Assembly (NCBI GenBank): GCA_964528575.1
Contig: CAZGTQ010000262.1
Location: forward strand, 1 to 43,292
Reading direction: 5' to 3'
DNA length: 43,292 nt
From: CAZGTQ01 sp964528575
GTDB taxonomy: Bacteria > Planctomycetota > UBA1135 > GCA-002686595
The notes below the pieces were generated by a model that was not told where the DNA came from, ran no database searches, and worked only from the letters and a program-made list of their open reading frames with translations. Both the position numbers and the translations under genes were made by a program. Below are positions 25,228 through 34,408 of this stretch, in pieces (the first letter of the stretch is position 1; each line of letters opens with the position of its first letter).

Positions 25228-27336
25228 ATGAGAGCGATCATTCGCTTGTCGGTCTACGCCTTCGCCGCCCCGCTGCTCGCCCAGGACGTCACGACGCCGA
25301 CGGCGGGCCAGACCGAGACCGTCGTCGTCGCGCGCAAGCTCGCCGAGAACGTCGAGGACGTCCCGGCGGCGGTGACGGTCGTCGGGCGCGAGGAAATCGA
25401 GGACGCGGGCTACGAGACGGTGCGCGACGCATCGTTCCGCGTGCCCAACCTGCTCCTCACCGAGTTCACGTCGCGCCGGCTCAGCTTCCCGTTCCTGCGC
25501 GGCATCGGCTCGGGGCAGGGCGACCCGTCGGTGATCACGTACGTCGACGGCGTGCCGCAGCTCGGGACCGGAGGGACGAACCTCCCGCTCGTGGACGTCG
25601 AGCGCATCGAGTTCCTGCGCGGACCGCAGAGCACGCTGTACGGGCGCAACGCGCTCGGCGGGCTGATCCACGTCATCACGCGCCGGCCCGAGACGACGCC
25701 GACGTTCGAGGGCGGCGCCTCGTACGGCAGCTACGACGAGCAGGAGTATCTGCTGCGCTACTCCGGCCCGCTCGGCGACGGCGGCCCGCTCTTCAGCTTC
25801 GCGGGCGCGTACGCCGAGCGCGACGGCTACACCGAGAACCGCTTCCTCGGCGAGGACGTCGACCACCGCGAGTCGTTCTTCGCCCGCACGCAGGTGGTGC
25901 TCGACACCGGATTGCGCTCGGAGCTGCGCGTCACGCTGTACGGCGAGTCGGCCGACGACGGCGGTTTCGCGCTCGGCAGCGTCGAGGGCTTCCGCGACGA
26001 GCCGTTCGTAATCGATCAGGACTTCGATGGCGTGACGGAGCGCGACGTGATCGCGCCGACCGCTCTTTGGTCCTACTTCGGCGACGGCGTCGACGTGACG
26101 TCGATCACCGCGTACCAGGACTACGACATCCTCGAGACGTCGGACTTCGACTTCAGCCCGCTCGACGCGGTGCGGCGGCGCACCGAGGAGGAGCAGAGCT
26201 ACTTCAGCCAGGAGGTGCGCGTCGCGTCCGCGGAGGACGCGCCCGTGCGGCTGTCCGACGACGCCTCGCTGCGCTGGCTCGTCGGGACGAACGTGTTCCT
26301 CTCGGACTCCGAGCGCTCGGCGGCGAACGAGTTCCGCTCGGACATCGGCCTGATCAACCCGTTCCAGCCGCAGGGCACGGCGACCTCGAGCGGCGAGCTC
26401 GAGGACTTCGGCGTCGGGGTGTGGGGCCACGCGACCGTGACGCTGTGCGAGGACGTCGACGTGAGCGCGGGGCTGCGCTACGACCACGAGGACAAGGAAG
26501 CGGACCTGCAGAACACGTTCGTCAGCGGCGGCGCGACGCTCTCCGACACGCAGATGAGCCTCGACGACGACTTCGACGAGGTGTCCGCCGATCTCGCGGT
26601 CGCGTACCGCTTCACGCCGAGCTCGACGGCGTACGCGCGCGCGGCGCGCGGCTTCAAGGCGGGCGGCTTCAACCTCGCCGCGCCGGCCGGCGAGCTCACG
26701 TTCGAGCCGGAGACGAGCACGATGTACGAGGTCGGCGTCGCGTCGAGCTGGTGCGACGAGCGCATCCGCGCGCGCGCGACGGCGTTCCACATCGACTGGG
26801 AGGACATGCAGCTCTCGCTCTTCGACCCGCTCGTCGGCGGCTACGTGGACAACGCGGGCGAGTCGGAGAGCCAGGGCATCGAGCTGGAGCTCGACGCCGC
26901 GCTCACCGAGCGCTTCTCGGTGTTCACCGCGTACGGCGTGCTCGACACCGAGCTCGACGAGTTCGTCGACCCGTTCGGCATGGACACGAGCGGCAACGAC
27001 CTGCCGTTCGCGCCCGAGTCGACGTGGAACGTCGGCGGCCAGTACGAGATCCCGCTCGACGACGAGCGGGAAAGGCTGTACGTGCGCGGCGAGCTCACGC
27101 ACGTCGGCGACTTCTTCTACGACGCAGGCAACGTCGGTCGCGAGACGTTCGAGACCGTCGCCCTGCGCGCGGGCATGCGCCGCGAGCACTGGAGCCTGGA
27201 GCTGTGGGTGCGCAACCTGTTCGACGAGGAATACGTCCCGATCGCGTTCCAGCCGAACCCGGCCGATCCGTCGTTCTTCGTCGGCGAGATGGGCTCCCCG
27301 CGCGTCGTCGGCCTGACGCTGAGCGTGCGGCTGTGA
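25228..27336 (+). CDS. TonB-dependent outer-membrane receptor
   Basis: 702 residues. A signal peptide (MRAIIRLSVYAFAAPLLAQ) is followed by a TonB-box-like TETVVVARKLAENVEDVP. The plug domain runs to about residue 150 with DVERIEFLRGPQSTLYGRNALGG and GLIHVITRRP, highly conserved in the family. The rest is a beta-barrel of alternating strands, with a receptor signature in the C-terminal third (ARAARGFKAGGFN, WSLELWVRNLFDEEYVPI). The chain ends in Leu rather than the more common aromatic residue. It lacks the N-terminal secretin/STN domain, so it is not a FecA-type transducer. The plug and barrel type resembles receptors for organic compounds more than classic siderophore receptors, which is only an inference. 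The PQQ-type propeller genes follow after 216 bp. Confidence 0.93.
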   Translation: MRAIIRLSVYAFAAPLLAQDVTTPTAGQTETVVVARKLAENVEDVPAAVTVVGREEIEDAGYETVRDASFRVPNLLLTEFTSRRLSFPFLRGIGSGQGDPSVITYVDGVPQLGTGGTNLPLVDVERIEFLRGPQSTLYGRNALGGLIHVITRRPETTPTFEGGASYGSYDEQEYLLRYSGPLGDGGPLFSFAGAYAERDGYTENRFLGEDVDHRESFFARTQVVLDTGLRSELRVTLYGESADDGGFALGSVEGFRDEPFVIDQDFDGVTERDVIAPTALWSYFGDGVDVTSITAYQDYDILETSDFDFSPLDAVRRRTEEEQSYFSQEVRVASAEDAPVRLSDDASLRWLVGTNVFLSDSERSAANEFRSDIGLINPFQPQGTATSSGELEDFGVGVWGHATVTLCEDVDVSAGLRYDHEDKEADLQNTFVSGGATLSDTQMSLDDDFDEVSADLAVAYRFTPSSTAYARAARGFKAGGFNLAAPAGELTFEPETSTMYEVGVASSWCDERIRARATAFHIDWEDMQLSLFDPLVGGYVDNAGESESQGIELELDAALTERFSVFTAYGVLDTELDEFVDPFGMDTSGNDLPFAPESTWNVGGQYEIPLDDERERLYVRGELTHVGDFFYDAGNVGRETFETVALRAGMRREHWSLELWVRNLFDEEYVPIAFQPNPADPSFFVGEMGSPRVVGLTLSVRL

Positions 27337-27552
27337 TTGCGGGGGCCCGCGTCAGAGCGACGTAAAGGCGCGCTTGCAGCGGCGCCGCGGTGTTCGCCGG
27401 GTCGCGGTGGACGCGGGGCGCCGCTCAGGCGAGAGTGTGTGACCTCTCACGGCGCCGCGGCGCACGCTTCGTGCGAACGCCGCAGACCCGAGCACCTCGA
27501 CGCGGGACGCCCGGACCCGCGCTCACGCTCCACGGCAGGAGCTGCCCCCACG

Positions 27553-29817
27553 ATGAGAACGAGCACGCTGTTCACGCACGCCCTCCGAGCCGCCGCTCTC
27601 GCCTTGCTCGCGGCGCAGCCGTTCGCCGCGGCGCAGGACGCGGGCGAGCCGGCGCAGCCGCGCGGCTGGCTCAGTTGGCGCGGGCCGAACCAGAACGGCA
27701 CGTCGCCGGAGGTGGGCCTGGTCGAGCGCTTCGAGGTCGGCGGCGAGAACTGGCTGTGGTCGCGCGACCTGGCCGGCCGGGGCACGCCGGTCGTGTCGAA
27801 CGGCCGCGTCTACGCGATGGGCTACGAGGGCGAAGGCAAGGACCTGCAGGAGCTGCTCGTCTGCCTCGACGCCGAGACGGGCGAGACCCTCTGGGAGCGC
27901 CGCTTCAACGACTTCCTCTCGGAGGTCATCTACTCGCGCTACGCGATCGGCAGCCCGACGATCGATCCGGAGACGGGCAACGTCGTGTGCCTGACGACGG
28001 CCGGCCTCATCTGCATGTTCACCGGCGACGGCGAGCTCCTGTGGGAGCACTCGCTGCCCAGCGAGTACGGCCGGCTGACGTTCCCGAACGGTCGCACCGG
28101 CGCCGCCGTGATCGACGGCGACCGCGTGATCATGCACTTCATCTTCTCGAGCTGGGGACCGCACGGCCCGGCGAAGGATCGCTTCTTGTGCTTCGACAAG
28201 ACGACGGGCGCGTGCCTGTGGGTCTCGTCGCCGGGCGAGTCGCCGATCGACGGCTCGTTCTCGATGCCGGTGCTCGACTGGCAGGACCGCAAGCGCGTGC
28301 TCTGGGCCGGCACGGGCTGCGGGAACCTGGTGTGCATCGATGCGCGCACGGGCGACGCGCTCTGGCGCTACAAGCTGGCGATGGGCGGCGTCAACGCGGC
28401 GCCCGTGCTGTACGGCGACACGGTGATCGCGGTCCACGGCAAGGAGAACGTCGACGCGTCGACGGCGGGCCGGCTCGTCGCGCTGCTGCGCGGCGCGGCG
28501 CCCGAGGCGGTCGAGGGGACGCCGGTGCTGCCCCAGTCGGCCGAGGTATGGCGCAACGGCGCTCTGACGTCGTTCACGAGCTCGCCGGTGCTCGTCGGTG
28601 ACCGGCTGTACCAGACGGTGTTCACGGGCGAGCTCGTGTGCGTCGACGCGAAGAGCGGCAAGACGTTGTGGCACGAGAAGCTCGCCTCCGACCAGCTCCA
28701 CGCGTCGCCGGCTTGGGGCGACGGCAAGCTGTACGTGCCGATGAACGACGGCACGTTCTGGGTGTTCCGGCCGACCGACGAGGGCGCCGAGCAGCTCTGC
28801 CAGGTGCAGCTCGAAGGCAACTGCCTCGGTGCGCCCGCGATCTGCGACGGCCGTGTGTACGTGCACACGACCGAGAAGCTCTACTGCTTCGGCGGCGGGG
28901 AGAGCCGCGCTCCCGCGTGGCCGGCGTACGACGACGGCCCGAAGGCGGGCGCGCCGGCGCGCTTGCAGCTCGTGCCCGCGGACGTGCTCCTGCGCCCCGG
29001 CGAATCGATCCCGGTCGAGGCGCGCTGGCTCGACGCGGACGGCGCGCTGGTGCGCGCCGGCCAGCCCGACGAGTGGGCGCCCGGGCGGCTGCCGGTGACG
29101 ATCGCGGACGGGCGGCTGACCGTCGCCGAGGACGCGGGCGGCGCCGTCGGCGTGCTCGGCGCGAGCGCGGGCACGCTGCGCGGGAGCGCGCGCGTGCGCA
29201 TCGTCGACGAGCCGCCGTACACCTACGACTTCGACGACGCGGTGCTCGACCAGGAGGGCTCGATCGAGGGCGAAAAGGCGGCGTTCCCGCCCCCGCACTG
29301 GATCGGCGCTCGCCTCAAGTGGGAGATCGTCGACATCGACGGCGACAAGGTGCTGGCGAAGGCGTTCGACCGCGCGCTCTTCATGCGCACGCTCACGTTT
29401 TTTGGGCACCCCGCGATGAAGAGCTACACGATGACGGCGGACGTGCGCACCGACGGCAATCGGCGCTCGCTCTCGAGCGCCGGCGTCGTGAACCAGCGTT
29501 ATCTGATCTGGCTCAAGGGCAACCACCGCGAGCTCGAGGTCAACTCGAACCAGGAACGGATCAAGGAGGCGGTCCCGTTCGACGTGCAGCCCGACACCTG
29601 GTACCGCCTGAAGACGCGCGTCGACGTCGCCGAGGACGGCTCGGGCGTCGTGCGCGCGAAGGCGTGGGAGCGCGATCAGCCCGAGCCCGAAGCGTGGACG
29701 ATCGAGGTCGCGCACGCCAACGCGCACCAGAACGGCGCGCCCGGGCTCTTCGGCTTCACGCCTCAGAACCGCTTCCGCGTCTACGTCGACAACGTCACGG
29801 TGACCCCGAATGAGTAG
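27553..29817 (+). CDS. Exported PQQ-type beta-propeller protein with C-terminal LamG/DUF1080-like domain
   Basis: 754 residues. The signal peptide ends ...QPFAAAQ. Residues about 35-450 are PQQ-like propeller repeats (GTPVVSNGRVYAMGYEGEG, LLVCLDAETGETLWERRF, LVCVDAKSGKTLWHEKL). A short Ig-like part is followed by a C-terminal concanavalin-like domain from about residue 550 (YTYDFDDAVLDQEGSIEGE ... FRVYVDNVTVTP). The propeller does not carry the full cofactor-binding set of quinoprotein alcohol dehydrogenases, so it should be treated as a binding or scaffold propeller. AGGAG stands 13 nt before the ATG, inside a small GGCAGGAGCTGCC palindrome that could mask it. Its 3' end overlaps the next gene by 8 nt, so both are made together. 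Confidence 0.87.
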   Translation: MRTSTLFTHALRAAALALLAAQPFAAAQDAGEPAQPRGWLSWRGPNQNGTSPEVGLVERFEVGGENWLWSRDLAGRGTPVVSNGRVYAMGYEGEGKDLQELLVCLDAETGETLWERRFNDFLSEVIYSRYAIGSPTIDPETGNVVCLTTAGLICMFTGDGELLWEHSLPSEYGRLTFPNGRTGAAVIDGDRVIMHFIFSSWGPHGPAKDRFLCFDKTTGACLWVSSPGESPIDGSFSMPVLDWQDRKRVLWAGTGCGNLVCIDARTGDALWRYKLAMGGVNAAPVLYGDTVIAVHGKENVDASTAGRLVALLRGAAPEAVEGTPVLPQSAEVWRNGALTSFTSSPVLVGDRLYQTVFTGELVCVDAKSGKTLWHEKLASDQLHASPAWGDGKLYVPMNDGTFWVFRPTDEGAEQLCQVQLEGNCLGAPAICDGRVYVHTTEKLYCFGGGESRAPAWPAYDDGPKAGAPARLQLVPADVLLRPGESIPVEARWLDADGALVRAGQPDEWAPGRLPVTIADGRLTVAEDAGGAVGVLGASAGTLRGSARVRIVDEPPYTYDFDDAVLDQEGSIEGEKAAFPPPHWIGARLKWEIVDIDGDKVLAKAFDRALFMRTLTFFGHPAMKSYTMTADVRTDGNRRSLSSAGVVNQRYLIWLKGNHRELEVNSNQERIKEAVPFDVQPDTWYRLKTRVDVAEDGSGVVRAKAWERDQPEPEAWTIEVAHANAHQNGAPGLFGFTPQNRFRVYVDNVTVTPNE

Positions 29818-31381
29818 CACGATCCTCCGCGCGAGCGGCCTCGCCGCCGCCGCGCTCTCCGCTTCCGTCGCGTCCGCCGCTGCCGGCGACTGGCCGATGT
29901 GGGGGCACGACCCGACGCGCAACATGGTCTCCTCCGAGACCGGTCTGCCGACCGACTTCGCGCCCGGCGAGTTCGTCGGAGCGTCCGACGAGATCGACCG
30001 CTCGACGACGCGCAACGTGCGCTGGATCGCGAAGCTCGGCTCGCAGAGCTACGGCAACCCGGTCATCGCGAACGGGCGCGTGCTCGTCGGCACGAACAAC
30101 GACTCGCCGCGCGACCCGCGCTTCACGGGCGACCGCAGCACGCTCTACTGCTTCGACGAGAAGAGCGGCGAGCTCCTCTGGGAGCTCAACGTGCCCAAGC
30201 TCGGCACCGGCAAGGTGAGCGACTGGGAGTACCTCGGCATCTGCTCTTCGCCCGCGATCGACGGCGACCGCGTCTATCTCGTGACGAACCGTTGCGAGGT
30301 GATGTGCCTCGATCTCGACGGGCTCGCCGACGGCAACGACGGCCCGTTCACCGACGAGGGCGCCTACTTCGCCGGACCCGGCGAGCCGGCGGTGGAGCCG
30401 AAGCCGAAGGACGCCGACATCATCTGGTCGTTCAACATGATCGACGAGTGCGGCGTGTTCCCGCACAACATCACGTCGAGCGCGGTGCTCGTCGTCGGCG
30501 ACCGGCTCTGGGTCAGCACGTCGAACGGCGTCGACTACGGCCACGTCGAGACGCCGGCCCCGTATGCGCCGTGCCTGATCCTGCTCGACAAGAAGACGGG
30601 CGAGCTGCTCGGCGAGGAGGCCTCGGGCCTCAGCCAGCGCATCTTCCACGGCAACTGGACGTCGCCCGCGTACCTGAAGACCGACGAGCAGGAGCTCGCG
30701 ATCTTCGGCGGGCCGGACGGCCGCTGCTACGCGTTCGAGCCCGAGCCGGTCGATGACGAGGACGGCTTCGCGATCCTGCAGGAGGCGTGGCGCTTCGACT
30801 GCAACCCGCCGCAGTACCGCGTGAAGGACGGCAAGGAGCTCAAGTACGCGACCCGCGAAGGGCCGAGCGAGATCCTCGGGACGCCCATCGTGGTCGGCAA
30901 CCGCGTCTACGCGCTGATCGGCCAGGACCCCGAGCACGGGGAAGGGCTCGGCAACCTCGTCTGCATCGACGCGACGAAGCGTGGCGACGGCGCGACGGAC
31001 ATCACGAAGTCGGCCGAGATCTGGTCCTACGACGGGATCCGCCGCTCGATGTCGACTCCGTCGGTCTGGAACGGGATGATCTTCGTGGCCGACTACTCGG
31101 GCTACGTGCACTGCCTCGACGCGAACACGGGCGAGCTGTTGTGGAGGCACGACACGATGGGGCACATCTGGGGCTCCACGCTCGTCGCCGACGGTCACGT
31201 GTACGTGGGCAACGAGGACAGCTACCTGACGATCATCCCCGCGAAGCGCGAGCTGAAGAAGGACGACGTGATCGAGATCAGCATGGGTACGTCGCTGTAC
31301 TCTTCGCCGGTCGCCGCCAACGGCGTGCTCTACCTCGCGACGCACACGCACCTCTACGCGATCGCGAAGACGCAGGAGTAG
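29810..31381 (+). CDS. Second exported PQQ-type beta-propeller protein
   Basis: 523 residues, all propeller. The signal peptide is MSSTILRASGLAAAALSASVASAAAG. Repeats include DWPMWGHDPTRNMVSSETG, LYCFDEKSGELLWELNVP, LILLDKKTGELLGEE and VHCLDANTGELLWRHDTMG. The opening WPMWGHDPxRN and the inserted stretches match planctomycete PQQ-like proteins that lack a dehydrogenase active site. Cysteines are frequent (for example NRCEVMCLD, GGPDGRCYAF), unusual for this window. It starts inside the end of the upstream propeller gene (ATG at 29810, stop at 29817), showing translational coupling. The two propellers may form one periplasmic complex next to the TonB receptor. Confidence 0.87.
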   Translation: MSSTILRASGLAAAALSASVASAAAGDWPMWGHDPTRNMVSSETGLPTDFAPGEFVGASDEIDRSTTRNVRWIAKLGSQSYGNPVIANGRVLVGTNNDSPRDPRFTGDRSTLYCFDEKSGELLWELNVPKLGTGKVSDWEYLGICSSPAIDGDRVYLVTNRCEVMCLDLDGLADGNDGPFTDEGAYFAGPGEPAVEPKPKDADIIWSFNMIDECGVFPHNITSSAVLVVGDRLWVSTSNGVDYGHVETPAPYAPCLILLDKKTGELLGEEASGLSQRIFHGNWTSPAYLKTDEQELAIFGGPDGRCYAFEPEPVDDEDGFAILQEAWRFDCNPPQYRVKDGKELKYATREGPSEILGTPIVVGNRVYALIGQDPEHGEGLGNLVCIDATKRGDGATDITKSAEIWSYDGIRRSMSTPSVWNGMIFVADYSGYVHCLDANTGELLWRHDTMGHIWGSTLVADGHVYVGNEDSYLTIIPAKRELKKDDVIEISMGTSLYSSPVAANGVLYLATHTHLYAIAKTQE

Positions 31382-31485
31382 GAGTCCGTGAAGAAGCCCC
31401 GGAGACAAGTCCCGCCAGCAACTCGGAAGGCGGCCCGGACCCGTTCCGAGCTCGCCAGCCCTTCCCCGACAGTCGCCCCGGCTCC

Positions 31486-31737
31486 GTGAGCAACCTCTCT
31501 CCCGCGGGCAAGCGCCGGCTCGTCGTCGGGCTGGGCTTGGTGCTCTGCGTCCTGCACTACGACTTCTGGTACTGGAGCGACCGCACGCTCGTTCTCGGCT
31601 TCCTGCCGATCGGGCTCGCGTACCACATGGCGGTGTCGATCGTCGCGAGCGTCACGTGGGCGTTCGCGATCGCCGTCGCGTGGCCGAACGAGCTCGAGCA
31701 GTGGGCGGGCGAGCAGCAGGAGGTCGAGCGCTCTTGA
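31486..31737 (+). CDS. Small two-helix membrane protein (DUF3311-like), symporter partner
   Basis: 83 residues from a GTG start at 31486 (VSNLSPAGKRR). It has two hydrophobic helices (LVVGLGLVLCVLHYDFWYW and IGLAYHMAVSIVASVTWAFAIAVA) and an acidic tail (NELEQWAGEQQEVERS). Short two-helix proteins coded immediately before sodium:solute symporters are typical DUF3311 members and are thought to assist the carrier. Its stop codon overlaps the TTG start of the symporter gene (TTGA), and the symporter's AGGAGG (31718-31723) lies inside this gene. Starts further upstream in the same frame would add a non-conserved proline/serine-rich stretch. Confidence 0.75.
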   Translation: MSNLSPAGKRRLVVGLGLVLCVLHYDFWYWSDRTLVLGFLPIGLAYHMAVSIVASVTWAFAIAVAWPNELEQWAGEQQEVERS

Positions 31738-33314
31738 TCGCCGCGGCCACCACCACGCCGCTCGTCGTCGTCGGCTTCTACCTCGCGCTGCTCGTCGGCC
31801 TCGGCGTCGTGACGAGCAGGCTCTTCCGCGGCACGAGCAGCGACTATTTCGTCGCGAGCCGCACGATCGGGCCGTTCCTGCTCCTGATGAGCCTGTTCGG
31901 CACGACGATGACGGCGTTCGCGCTCGTCGGGAGCACCGGCAAGGCGTACGACCTCGGCATCGGGGTCTACGGCCTGATGGCGTCGATGTCCGGCATCGTC
32001 CACTCCGTCGTGTTCTTCCTCATCGGGATGCGGCTGTGGGCGATCGGCAAGCGCGAGAACTACGTCACGCAGATCCAGTTCTTCCGCGCGCGCTTCGAGT
32101 CGAGCGCGCTCGGCTATCTGCTGTTCCCGATCCTCGTCGCGCTCGTCATCCCGTACCTCTTGATCGGGCTGCTCGGCGCCGGGGCGGTGATACGCGGCGT
32201 GACGCTCGGCATGTTCCCCGAGACGTTCCCGGGGATCCCGAACCCGGCGACCGGCGCGATGATGTTCGTCGGCGCGGTGCCGCCTTGGCTCACGTCGCTC
32301 GTCGTGTGCGCGATCGTGCTGTTCTACGTCTTCACGGGCGGGCTGCGCGCGACGGCGTGGGCGAACGCATTCCAGACGGTCGTGTTCATGGCGACCGGCG
32401 TGATCGCGTTCCTGCTCATCGCGAAGGAGCTCGGGGGTCTGAAGGCGGCGAGCGAGCAGGTGCTCGAGAGCTCGCCGAAGCTCCTCGCGCGCGAGGGCCT
32501 GATCCCGCACGGCCAGTTCCTCAGCTACGCGTTCGTGCCGCTCTCGGTCGGCATGTTCCCGCACCTGTTCCAGCACTGGCTCACGGCGAAGAGCGCGAAG
32601 ACGTTCCGTCTCTCGATCATCGCGCACCCGGTCTTCATCCTGATCGTCTGGATCCCGTGCATCCTGATGGGAATCTGGGCCGCCGGCATGGGCATGCAGG
32701 CGCCGGGCGGCAACTCGAACGCGATCCTCGGCCGCATGGTCGGCGACGTGCTCGCCGACCCGTACGTCACCGGCCTCCTGACCGCCGGCATCCTCGCGGC
32801 GATCATGTCCTCGCTCGATTCGCAGTTCGTGTGCCTGGGGACGATGTTCGCGCACGACGTCGTCGTGCACGCGGCGGGCGAGAAGCGCTTCAGCGACCAC
32901 CAGCGCGTCCTGCTCGGCCGCGGCTTCATCGTCTTCGTCGTGGCGGTGACCTACGTGCTGACGCTCTTCCCGCCGCCCAACATCTTCGATCTCGCCGTGT
33001 GGTGCTTCAGCGGCTTCGCGAGCCTCTTCCCGATCGTCGTCGCTGCGCTCTACTGGCGCCGCGCGACGCGCGCCGGCGTCTTCGCGTCGGTCCTCACGAC
33101 CGCCGTGACGTGGAGCGTGTTCTTCTGGCTCGGCCTCGTGAAGCCGGCGATGGAGGGCCGCGCCCACGGCGAGGAGGACTTCCTCGTGCTCGGCGTCATG
33201 CCCGTCACGTTCATCTTCGCCGCGTCGACGGCCGCGCTCGTCCTCGTCAGCCTCGTGACGCGTCCGCCGTCGGCCGCGCACGTCCAACGCTTCTTCCCCG
33301 AGCCGGGTACCTGA
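31734..33314 (+). CDS. Sodium:solute symporter (SSS family)
   Basis: 526 residues, about 13 TM helices. Typical SSS phrases are SRLFRGTSSDYFVASRTIG near the N-terminus, LMSLFGTTMTAFALVGSTG, FTGGLRATAWANAFQTVVF and ILAAIMSSLDSQFVCLGTMF; the SSLDS part is close to the second sodium-site region of the family. The start is TTG at 31734, overlapping the upstream stop, with AGGAGG 10 nt before it. The family moves sugars, amino acids, carboxylates or vitamins with sodium. The substrate cannot be read from sequence, though the coupled adenylation/reduction enzymes downstream point to a carboxylic acid. It is followed after 14 bp by the ANL enzyme gene. Confidence 0.92.
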   Translation: MIAAATTTPLVVVGFYLALLVGLGVVTSRLFRGTSSDYFVASRTIGPFLLLMSLFGTTMTAFALVGSTGKAYDLGIGVYGLMASMSGIVHSVVFFLIGMRLWAIGKRENYVTQIQFFRARFESSALGYLLFPILVALVIPYLLIGLLGAGAVIRGVTLGMFPETFPGIPNPATGAMMFVGAVPPWLTSLVVCAIVLFYVFTGGLRATAWANAFQTVVFMATGVIAFLLIAKELGGLKAASEQVLESSPKLLAREGLIPHGQFLSYAFVPLSVGMFPHLFQHWLTAKSAKTFRLSIIAHPVFILIVWIPCILMGIWAAGMGMQAPGGNSNAILGRMVGDVLADPYVTGLLTAGILAAIMSSLDSQFVCLGTMFAHDVVVHAAGEKRFSDHQRVLLGRGFIVFVVAVTYVLTLFPPPNIFDLAVWCFSGFASLFPIVVAALYWRRATRAGVFASVLTTAVTWSVFFWLGLVKPAMEGRAHGEEDFLVLGVMPVTFIFAASTAALVLVSLVTRPPSAAHVQRFFPEPGT

Positions 33315-33328
33315 GCCCGGGACCCGCG

Positions 33329-34408
33329 ATGTCCGATTCCGAGGGCGCACGCATCGAGAGCGCGAAGGAGGAGCTCGACGCGCACGTGCGCGCGATCGTC
33401 GCGTGGCACTTCTCGCCGGAGACGGGCACGCCGCACTGGATCGATCAGGTGGCGCGCGACGGCTGGGATCCGCGCGAGGAGGTGCGCGGCTTCGAGGACC
33501 TCCTGCGTTTCGGCGAGTTCGACGGCGAGCTCCTGCGCACCGATCCGCACGAGCGCTGGATCCCGCGCGCCTACGCGGGCCGCCCGTACCGCATCTTCGA
33601 GACCGGCGGCACGACCGGCATGCCCAAGCAGCGGGTCTCGTGGGACGACTATCAGATCGACTACGAGCAGTTCTCCGCGACGCTCGACGACGACGCGTTC
33701 CCGCCCGGCGGCCACTGGCTCATGGTCGGCCCGACCGGCCCGCGCCGCCTGCGCCTTTCGATCGAGCACCTCGCGAACTTCCGCGGCAGCTCGTGCTACT
33801 TCGTCGACCTCGACCCGCGCTGGGTCAAGAAGCTGATCAAGTCGAAGCAGGCCGACCAGGCGAAGGCGTACATGGACCACGTCGTCGACCAGGCGGTGAC
33901 GATCCTCGAGCACCGCGAGGTCCGCGCGCTCTTCACGACGCCGCGCCTGCTCGAGGCCTTGAGCGAGCGCATCTCGATCCCCGACGCCGGGATCCGCGGC
34001 GTGTTCTGCGGCGGCACCGAGATGGCGCCGCAGATGGTGCGCTTCCTCGTCGAGGAGGTGCTCGAGCGCCGCGTCGCGTTCGTCCCGACGTACGGCAACA
34101 CGCTGATGGGCCTCGCGGCGTGCGACCCCCTGACGCCCGAGGCGCGCTTCTCGATCACGTACCACGCGCCGCAGCCGCGCGCCGTGCTGCGCGTCGTCGA
34201 TCCCGACCAGCCGACGCGCGAGGTCGCGTACGGCGAGTGGGGCCGAGTCGAGCTGACGACGCTGACGAAAGAGCTCTTCCTGCCGCGCTTCCTCGAGCGC
34301 GACGAGGCGGTCCGCCGGCCGCCGAGCGAGCGCTATCCGTGGGACGGCGTCGGCGACGTGCGGCCGTATCGCGCCGACGCCGCGACGATCGTCGAGGGCG
34401 TGTATTGA
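33329..34408 (+). CDS. Short ANL-superfamily adenylating enzyme (EhpF/LuxE/PaaK-like)
   Basis: 359 residues. The ATP-binding P-loop is ETGGTTGMPKQ (from residue 91). Later adenylation motifs are VFCGGTEMAPQMV, VPTYGNTLMGLA and WDGVGDVRPY. The chain stops just after the last motif, so the mobile C-terminal domain of normal acyl-CoA ligases is missing. This truncated form is known in EhpF (phenazine griseoluteic acid pathway) and in LuxE acyl-protein synthetase. Both activate a carboxylate that a partner aldehyde dehydrogenase-like protein then reduces. The next gene codes for such a partner and overlaps it by 4 nt (TTGA), strong support for one two-step carboxylate-to-aldehyde unit. The substrate is unknown. 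No carrier-protein gene is seen. Confidence 0.8.
   Translation: MSDSEGARIESAKEELDAHVRAIVAWHFSPETGTPHWIDQVARDGWDPREEVRGFEDLLRFGEFDGELLRTDPHERWIPRAYAGRPYRIFETGGTTGMPKQRVSWDDYQIDYEQFSATLDDDAFPPGGHWLMVGPTGPRRLRLSIEHLANFRGSSCYFVDLDPRWVKKLIKSKQADQAKAYMDHVVDQAVTILEHREVRALFTTPRLLEALSERISIPDAGIRGVFCGGTEMAPQMVRFLVEEVLERRVAFVPTYGNTLMGLAACDPLTPEARFSITYHAPQPRAVLRVVDPDQPTREVAYGEWGRVELTTLTKELFLPRFLERDEAVRRPPSERYPWDGVGDVRPYRADAATIVEGVY

Noticed and set aside
27553..31381. PQQ-dependent alcohol or glucose dehydrogenases
   Set aside because: The repeats are PQQ-like but I do not see the calcium/cofactor-binding Asp/Glu/Asn set or the disulfide of true quinoproteins, and no pqq biosynthesis genes are near.
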